From assembly GCF_002086275.1 (NCBI RefSeq), contig NZ_MVHT01000012.1, positions 30,817-94,816 of the forward strand: 64,000 bases of DNA, given 5' to 3'. Shown in pieces: positions 58,623 to 64,000 of the stretch. The stretch comes from Mycobacterium intermedium (GTDB lineage: Bacteria; Actinomycetota; Actinomycetes; Mycobacteriales; Mycobacteriaceae). Under the pieces are notes generated by a model. It searched no databases. It was given only the letters and a program-made list of their open reading frames with translations, and was not told the origin of the DNA. The stretch's first letter is position 1. The number at the start of each line of letters is the position of its first letter. The position numbers and the translations under genes were made by a program.

Positions 58623-59666
58623 CTAAGGCAGTTTGGGGAGCGTGATCGTCGTCGGAATCCCCGGGATGACGATCGTCGGCGGCAACGGCGGGATGGTCGG
58701 ATGGCGATGGGTCGGCTGTTGCGTCGTCTGCGGAGGCGGCACCGGGGCCCGGGTGTTCGGCGGCGGAGGCGCCGGCGGGTTCTCGGTGGTCGTCGGCTCC
58801 GAGGACGGCGTTGTGGTCGCGGTCGTTGTCGGCTCCGTGGTCGTGGTCGGAGTCGTCGTGGAGCTCGGCGCAGTCGTGGTGGTGGTCGTGGGCACGGGAC
58901 TGGTGCCCTTGCCCTCGCCGAACAACTGCACAACTCCATAAATGATCAACGCGAGGAGCAGCAGCACAGCGAGCGCCCAGGCGATCAGTGCCGTGGGCTT
59001 GCGGTACCAGGGCCGGGCCTCGGCATCGGGATCCTCGATGTCGGCGGGCGGGAACTGGTCGGCTGAGTAGGGCGGGGGCGCGGATGGATCCTGGGGCGGT
59101 TGGGAGCCCTGGTACGGCGGGGGTCCCTGGTATTCGGTCGGGTCTTGGGGGCGCTGATACTGCGTGGTGCCGCCCTGGTACGGGGTGGTGCCACCCAGGT
59201 ACTCCGTCGCGCTACTTTGCCCTAGGTACTCAGTCTGGCCGCCTTGCCCCAGGTACTGAGTTTGGCCTTCCTCTCCCAGGTACTGAGTTTGGCCTTCCTG
59301 TCCCGGATACTGCGCTTGTCCGCGCCGTCCGAGATATTCCGTCGGGTCCTCCTGCCCTCCGTACTCCGTGGGAGCGCCTTGCGGCCCGTACTGGGTGGGG
59401 CCTTGATACGGGCCTTGATACGAGGGTGGCTGGGGCGCATATTCCGTCGGCCCCTGGTAGGACGGCGGGTACTGCTGAGCCGTGGGCTGGTTCTGCGGGT
59501 TCGGTGGCCCCTGGAATGGTGGCGCCCCTTCCACCGTGGGGCGGTTTTGCGGGCCCTCGGCTGTTGGCTGGCCGCCCGGCGAATCGGGCGGTATGTACCC
59601 CTCCGGGTAGCCGCCGTACTCGGTGGGCTTGTCGTTGAAGTCGTCGGGTGGACCGTTGCGCGCCAC
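58623..59666 (-). CDS. Membrane protein with TEY/TQY repeats and Thr-rich tail
   Basis: A protein of about 347 residues, paralogous to the one downstream: N-terminus ARNGPPDDF and C-terminus IPTTITLPKLP match in pattern. Its cytosolic part (about 1-235) contains many (P/Q/A)T(E/Q)Y(L)G units, for example GQTQYLGEEG repeated nearly head to tail in residues 110-175. One helix lies near 245-265 (ALIAWALAVLLLLALIIYGVV), then a Thr/Pro-rich outer tail. The repeated Thr in acidic context could be kinase sites. The GTG at 59666 is chosen because it gives the paralogous N-terminus; an ATG at 59675 is also in frame. Confidence 0.78.
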   Translation of the reverse strand: MARNGPPDDFNDKPTEYGGYPEGYIPPDSPGGQPTAEGPQNRPTVEGAPPFQGPPNPQNQPTAQQYPPSYQGPTEYAPQPPSYQGPYQGPTQYGPQGAPTEYGGQEDPTEYLGRRGQAQYPGQEGQTQYLGEEGQTQYLGQGGQTEYLGQSSATEYLGGTTPYQGGTTQYQRPQDPTEYQGPPPYQGSQPPQDPSAPPPYSADQFPPADIEDPDAEARPWYRKPTALIAWALAVLLLLALIIYGVVQLFGEGKGTSPVPTTTTTTAPSSTTTPTTTTEPTTTATTTPSSEPTTTENPPAPPPPNTRAPVPPPQTTQQPTHRHPTIPPLPPTIVIPGIPTTITLPKLP

Positions 59667-59851
59667 CCGACACATGGTACTGGTGTCACCGCGCCTAGCG
59701 GCACTGTCAATTGCCCGACGGAACCTCAGGTTGAGTCGTGGACGAGTGGACTACACGTGTGGCCGCCAACCAGATCCGTTCGGCGACAACACAAATCCCC
59801 GTCCCAGCGGGTCCTTGCATGTCGTGGCGTCCGCGTCGTCGAGTCAGTAAA

Positions 59852-62356
59852 TCACTCCGTTCCCGGTAATCGAATGAAGCGGCGACAGTGTGCGGACCGG
59901 TTGACCGCCGCGAAACTGCTCAGACTCGGTAATGTTGTTGTGTCCCAGCATGATTCGGTGCTTCTGCCCATGACGGTCAGATTCGGCGACGTGTCGTCAC
60001 GTCCTTCGTGTCCTATCTGCGCGTTGCAGGACCCTCGATCACTCCCAAAAACAAGCAGACGCGGTATCCCGTCTCCGTTCGGAAGGGGATCCGCGTCTGC
60101 TGGCCGGTCGAATTCGATAGGTGGCGACCGCGCTCGCGTGGGCAATGCGAACAGGGCACAAGCCGTGATGACACAGTCCCTGGCGCTCACTTCCGCCGAT
60201 ACGCCAGAGAGCACCGCCTCGGGCAGCGCAGCAAGAGCGGCGGCGTACGCGCGGGCCAAGGCCGTGACCGGCGTGGCCAGCAGCATCATCAGCGCTACCG
60301 CCGCGAAGCCGAACCTTCCGGTGCCGTCCCGTCCGGGCGCGGCGGATGGCCGCGGGGTAGGCCCTGGCGGGACGTTGACCACGGGATCCGGGGCGGCAAC
60401 GGGTGGTGGAGCCGGCTTCTCTGCGTCGATCATCGCCGCGATGACCGTTTCGGCGTAGAGGTCGGCGCCCGCGACGGGTTGTGGATGGATGTGGTCGTCG
60501 TAGAGCAGGTCCTCATGTCCGGTAACCGCGCTCTGCCAGTCGACGAGGTGGACGTTGGCGGGATGCGCGAGCGCCACGTCGGTCAAGGTCTGGTTGACGC
60601 CATCGGTCCATGGCTTGTCATGCAGATACAGATTGACCAGGAACACCTTCCGGTCCGGGCCGAGCGTCTCGAGGATGTCTTCCAGCAGCTCCCGTGGGAA
60701 CGAGCCGTTGGTGCCCAGGCCCAGCAGGACCACTGGGCGCAGCAAGCCGTTCGCGGCGAGTGAGGCGAGGATGTCCGGCGCCGCCTGCATGCCGCGGTTG
60801 GTGACGGCGTCGATCCAAATGCCGGGTAACCGGTCCCGCAACGCGAGAGACGAAGCCAGCATCACTGAGTCGCCCACCGCGCTGATCTGGTCGCCGGGGG
60901 GAGGTCCGACGGCTTCAGGCGCGGTCTTCACCCGGGCGGCTGGGATTGCCGTGGCGGGCGCCGGCGGCGTCGGGCCGGCAGACTCCTCTTGTGCGGCTTG
61001 CACGGCGAGGGCTTCAGCCAGTTGCTTGTCGAGCCCCGTCAACGGCGGTGGCGGCGCCCACACCAGGGATGCGAGGACAAACACGGACGTGGCGAGCACG
61101 GCACCCGCCACCAGCAGCCTTCCCGCCCGGCCACCGCGCACGGCGCGCCAGCCGGCGTGCAGCGCCGCGCGGTAGCCGTGGCGGAGGATGGGCCGTTCGA
61201 TCCACCGGTACGAGCCCGCGGCGAGAAGGACCGCGACTGCCACCTCCACCACTGCGACCATCGGCGTGCGGTGGCCCAGGATGCGATCGCCGAGTACGAA
61301 GACCGGCCAATGCCACAGGTACAGGCCATAGGACCGGGCGCCGACCCAGCAGACCGACGGGCGCGACAGCAGCCGGCCGATGGGGGTGGTGCCGTGTCCC
61401 GCGCCGACGATGAGCAACGCGCAAGCGGCCGAAACCGCGAGGATGCCGCCCTGGTAAGTGGCCGAGCCGTACTCGTCCAGTAACCAGTAGCCGAGGGCTA
61501 CCACGAAAAGGCCGATCCCGGCCAGTGCGCCCCGGAGCGAATACCCGCGCAGTGACCAGCGCATGAGCGATGCTTCGGCGGCTGGCCACGCTACGGCCAG
61601 TACCGCGCCGGTGAAGAGGCCGGCCGCGTGCGTCAGGGTGCTGTAGTAGATCGGCGATGGATCGGTTCCGGGCTCATACAGCGCCGCCATTGCCGTCGCC
61701 GAGGCCATCGCACCCAGTCCAGCAACGATTGCGACGGCATGGGTGGGGGATAGGCGGATCTTGCCTAGGCGCTTGCTGAGGCCCTTACGAAGACCCCAGT
61801 ACAGCACCGCGATGACGACCGCCGGCCAGACCAGGTAGAACTGTTCCTCCACCGCCAGCGACCACAGGTGTTGTAGCAACGAGGGTGGGCCGAACTTGGC
61901 GAAATACGATTGATGTTCGCTGATCTGAACCCAGTTGCTGGTGAAGGACAGCGCACCCAATACTTCGGTGCGCAACGCGTGCAACATCGATCGGTCGACC
62001 AGGGCGGTCGCGGCAATGGCGCCGACCAGCATCGGCAGCAGTGGCGACAGGATGCGGCGGGCGCGTCGAATCCAGAACTGCCGCAGACTGATTCGACCGG
62101 TGGCCGACCGCTCGGCGATCAGTAGGCGGGTGATCAGAAAGCCGCTGATCACGAAGAAGACGTCAACGCCCAGGTATCCACCGGGCAGCCACGCCGGATT
62201 GAGGTGATACAACACGACCGCGATCACCGCAAGCGCCCGCATGCCGTCGATCCCTGGCAGCCTGCCCAGCCGAGGACGCGCCGGCCCGGGCGTGGCAGAA
62301 ATCGCCTGTGCCAGGGCCGAACTCGGAATCGTCCCCACTTCTTGTGGGCTTCTCAA
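59852..62356 (-). CDS. Acyltransferase 3 - SGNH hydrolase fusion protein
   Basis: An 834-residue OafA/YrhL-type protein. Ten or more helices at about 35-400 form the acyltransferase-3 domain (IDGMRALAVIAVVLYHLNP, GVDVFFVISGFLITRLL, SLAVEEQFYLVWP). An SGNH domain covers about 490-645 (GDSVMLASS; LYDDHIHPQPVAG). Such proteins O-acylate cell-wall glycans or lipids; M. tuberculosis has several, such as Rv1565c. The tail beyond about residue 690 has no family likeness and crosses an intrinsic terminator, so the true or ancestral end is probably near 60190. Start is TTG 62356 or GTG 62338. Confidence 0.85.
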   Translation of the reverse strand: MRSPQEVGTIPSSALAQAISATPGPARPRLGRLPGIDGMRALAVIAVVLYHLNPAWLPGGYLGVDVFFVISGFLITRLLIAERSATGRISLRQFWIRRARRILSPLLPMLVGAIAATALVDRSMLHALRTEVLGALSFTSNWVQISEHQSYFAKFGPPSLLQHLWSLAVEEQFYLVWPAVVIAVLYWGLRKGLSKRLGKIRLSPTHAVAIVAGLGAMASATAMAALYEPGTDPSPIYYSTLTHAAGLFTGAVLAVAWPAAEASLMRWSLRGYSLRGALAGIGLFVVALGYWLLDEYGSATYQGGILAVSAACALLIVGAGHGTTPIGRLLSRPSVCWVGARSYGLYLWHWPVFVLGDRILGHRTPMVAVVEVAVAVLLAAGSYRWIERPILRHGYRAALHAGWRAVRGGRAGRLLVAGAVLATSVFVLASLVWAPPPPLTGLDKQLAEALAVQAAQEESAGPTPPAPATAIPAARVKTAPEAVGPPPGDQISAVGDSVMLASSLALRDRLPGIWIDAVTNRGMQAAPDILASLAANGLLRPVVLLGLGTNGSFPRELLEDILETLGPDRKVFLVNLYLHDKPWTDGVNQTLTDVALAHPANVHLVDWQSAVTGHEDLLYDDHIHPQPVAGADLYAETVIAAMIDAEKPAPPPVAAPDPVVNVPPGPTPRPSAAPGRDGTGRFGFAAVALMMLLATPVTALARAYAAALAALPEAVLSGVSAEVSARDCVITACALFALPTRARSPPIEFDRPADADPLPNGDGIPRLLVFGSDRGSCNAQIGHEGRDDTSPNLTVMGRSTESCWDTTTLPSLSSFAAVNRSAHCRRFIRLPGTE
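60055..60100 (-). terminator. Intrinsic terminator inside the acyltransferase reading frame
   Basis: GCAGACGCGG (60055-60064) pairs with CCGCGTCTGC (60091-60100), extended by TATCCC against GGGGAT with one bulge. Read on the minus strand the stem is followed by TTGTTTTTGGG, a real U-tract, which is rare in mycobacteria. It lies about 200 bp inside the annotated frame. Confidence 0.7.
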
Positions 62357-62476
62357 TGCTGCTTACCAATCCGCAGTTGTGACGGCTGAGCTACGCTAAC
62401 CGATCCGACGCTTGGTGGGTAGAATTTTCAGCGCTGTGGCGGGTCGGAACAGGTCATCCGGCCCCACATATTTCCT

Positions 62477-63043
62477 TCAGAAGGTGGTGACCTTCTCGAC
62501 GCTGACGAACATCCCATGGCCGGTGGCATTGTTCTTGAAGCTGGTGCCCTCTTCGGTCGCGTTAATGGTCCATCCCGCAGCGTCGTACACCTTGTAGTCG
62601 ATGGTGACGGTGGGGATGGCACCGAGGTTACCCAATACCCACTGAACCTTGCCCGCGGAGGTGATGTGGACGCCGTTGGCGTGCTCCCCCTCCTGCATCG
62701 GGGAATTCTTGAAAGGCGCCTCGCAACCGACGCTGTCCTTGTTGATCTGACAGCGGGTCAACCCGGACTTGGTTTCGATGAAGACGTAGCCGTTCTCGTC
62801 GGGCGGCAGCGGAATGGCGCCGGCGGGGGTGGTCGGCCCAGGCGACAACGTCGAGGGGGTCGGGCTTTCGCTGGTCGGTGGCTGCGAGGTGGTCGGCCTG
62901 GGCGTCGGGAAGGACGGCTCGGTGTGTTCCGGTCTTGGGTGGGCGATGGGCCTACCGTCGATAACCGTGCTACATCCGCCCAGCAGCAGCGCAGAACTCG
63001 CCAGGGCGGCCAATCCCCACCGGGCTGTATGCGATAACCGCAC
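62477..63043 (-). CDS. LpqJ-like lipoprotein
   Basis: A 188-residue lipoprotein. The signal peptide (VRLSHTARWGLAALASSALL) ends in lipobox LLGGC with acylated C24. A Pro/Thr-rich spacer (about 30-75) precedes a globular domain with two cysteines (TRCQINKDSVGCEAPF) that may form a disulfide. The pattern matches LpqJ (Rv0344c). GGGGAGAAGCGC before the GTG at 63043 fixes the start. Function unknown; located in the cell envelope. Confidence 0.8.
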   Translation of the reverse strand: MRLSHTARWGLAALASSALLLGGCSTVIDGRPIAHPRPEHTEPSFPTPRPTTSQPPTSESPTPSTLSPGPTTPAGAIPLPPDENGYVFIETKSGLTRCQINKDSVGCEAPFKNSPMQEGEHANGVHITSAGKVQWVLGNLGAIPTVTIDYKVYDAAGWTINATEEGTSFKNNATGHGMFVSVEKVTTF

Positions 63044-63156
63044 GCGCTTCTCCCCGCATCTCAATAACAACAGGTCAGATTACGCACGCTGCGGCGCAAG
63101 TCATTGCAGTGACGCGCGATTGGAAGGGCGCCGATGACAAAGCGTTACGCCCAGCA

Positions 63157-63684
63157 TCACCCCTTGGCGCGTTGGTTCAAGCCGTCGATCACCCAGTCCG
63201 CCCATTCCATTTCGTGCTGGGTCCACCGCAGTCCCTGCTCGAGGACGGCGCGCGCGAAGAATGCGTCGTCGTCGGCCGACCAGTCGTAGGCGTCGAGAAT
63301 CTGCTGATAGTGGGTGTGTTCCTGTTCGGATTCGGCTTTGAGCATCTCCAGGTATTCGCGCGCCTGGCTGGTGGTGAGCTGGCCAAGGAGAAAGACGCGC
63401 AGCATCGCCGCGTTGCGAATCGGGGGATCGTCTTGCGGAGACAGCATCCAGCGGGTTAGTTCGGCGCGTCCGGCGTCGGTGATTGCGTACTCTTTGCGGC
63501 CGCGCGGGCCCACATCGGAGACCTCGATGAACCCGCCGTCGGCCAACTTGTTGAGCTCACCGTAGAGCTGGCTCTGCGTTGCCGGCCACATGTTGTCCAT
63601 CGACTCTTTGAACTTTTTCAGCAGGTCATAGCCACTGGCAGGCTCTTGTGCCAGCAGCCCGAGGGCGGCGTGTCGGAGGCTCAC
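63157..63684 (-). CDS. PadR-family transcriptional regulator
   Basis: A protein of about 175 residues. The winged helix begins at once (LRHAALGLLAQEPASGYDLLKKF; WPATQSQLYGELNKLADGGFI; GRKEYAITDAGRAEL), followed by the PadR C-terminal dimerisation helices. PadR proteins repress genes in response to phenolic or toxic compounds. I use the GTG at 63684; an ATG at 63714 is in frame but lies inside the palindrome described separately. The target gene is not evident; autoregulation is likely. Confidence 0.85.
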   Translation of the reverse strand: MSLRHAALGLLAQEPASGYDLLKKFKESMDNMWPATQSQLYGELNKLADGGFIEVSDVGPRGRKEYAITDAGRAELTRWMLSPQDDPPIRNAAMLRVFLLGQLTTSQAREYLEMLKAESEQEHTHYQQILDAYDWSADDDAFFARAVLEQGLRWTQHEMEWADWVIDGLNQRAKG

Positions 63685-63707
63685 ACGGCCATCGTAACCG
63701 TCCAATT

Positions 63708-63719
63708 GTGACATGTCAC
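63708..63719. promoter_or_regulatory. Palindromic PadR-type operator
   Basis: Perfect 12-bp palindrome GTGACATGTCAC, 24 bp upstream of the PadR GTG start. It contains ATGT/ACAT half-sites of the kind bound by PadR proteins, so autorepression is likely. Confidence 0.55.
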
Positions 63720-63750
63720 TATCGGAATGTAAGGCGGGCGCGGCATTGAT

Positions 63751-64000
63751 CGTTGAGACTGCGGTGGTGGCGGTGGTTACTCGCATTTTGTCGCCACAGG
63801 CGCAGTGTCAACGTGCGTGCGTCCCCAGTGTTCGTTGAGACTGCGGTGGTGGCGGGGGTTACTCGCATTTTGTCGCCACAGGCGCAGTGTCAACGTCGGC
63901 GCGTCCCCAGTGTTCGTTGAGACCTGCGGTGGTGGCGGGGGTTACTCGCATTTTGTCGCCACAGGCGCAGTGTCAACGTGCGGGCGTCCCCAGTGTTCGT
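63751..64000. repeat. Tandem 82-83 bp palindromic repeats at the window end
   Basis: At least three copies start with CGTTGAGA at 63751, 63833 and 63915, and a fourth begins at 63998 and leaves the window. Each unit holds a 63-64 bp imperfect palindrome: CGTTGAGACTGCG at the left pairs with CGCAGTGTCAACG at the right (12 of 13), with an inner GTGGCG/CGCCAC stem. Linkers are about 19 bp. Copies differ by a few bases and one insertion. Confidence 0.88.

Overview
The window is high-GC DNA from a mycobacterium, almost certainly a slow-growing non-tuberculous species. It carries two PPE genes, three intact PE_PGRS genes and one broken one, close relatives of M. tuberculosis PknE, PknF, Rv1747, AspC (Rv0337c), Rv0338c, PPE2 and LpqJ, and an IS1549-like insertion sequence. 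All identifications come from reading the sequence and from family knowledge; no database search was run.

Layout. At 1-4 kb lie a membrane M48 protease, a GAF-ANTAR regulator, and a cobalamin riboswitch followed by a short leader ORF and a PPE2-like gene. At 4-9 kb, on the minus strand, the pknF/Rv1747 pair is split by an acetoacetate-decarboxylase-like gene. At 9-27 kb is a metabolic block: HSL-type esterase, formylglycine sulfatase, molybdopterin oxidoreductase, transglutaminase-like protein, DesA3-like desaturase, SDR, NYN RNase, type III PKS with its ICMT-type partner, a four-gene flavin redox operon, and an odd Cys-triplet protein. At 27.8-29.7 kb is pknE. In M. tuberculosis pknE and pknF are about two genes apart in the same order and orientation, so this block of roughly 19 kb looks like a lineage-specific replacement.

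At 30-34 kb are lipid genes and two PE_PGRS genes, one with an in-frame stop. At 34-40.6 kb are aspC, an Rv0338c-like Fe-S reductase with an unusual repeat tail, a DUF445 protein and an Abi-alpha-like protein. At 41.5-54 kb is an accessory zone: PPE-MPTR, PE_PGRS, an IS flanked by a perfect 125-bp direct repeat, a divergent EmbR-like SARP-FHA regulator and LuxR/LAL regulator, and another PE_PGRS. Two arrays of ATTGAG hexamers at an exact 11-bp pitch, typical of SARP operators, lie in this zone.

At 54.7-64 kb are an MHS-family transporter, an Hsp70-like membrane protein with a Thr-rich tail, two paralogous Thr-rich single-pass proteins, an acyltransferase-SGNH protein whose frame runs through an intrinsic terminator, an LpqJ-like lipoprotein, a PadR regulator with a palindromic operator, and tandem 82-83 bp palindromic repeats running off the end.

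A recurring theme is Ser/Thr phospho-signalling: two receptor kinases (PknE, PknF) and two FHA proteins (Rv1747-like, EmbR-like) lie within 50 kb.
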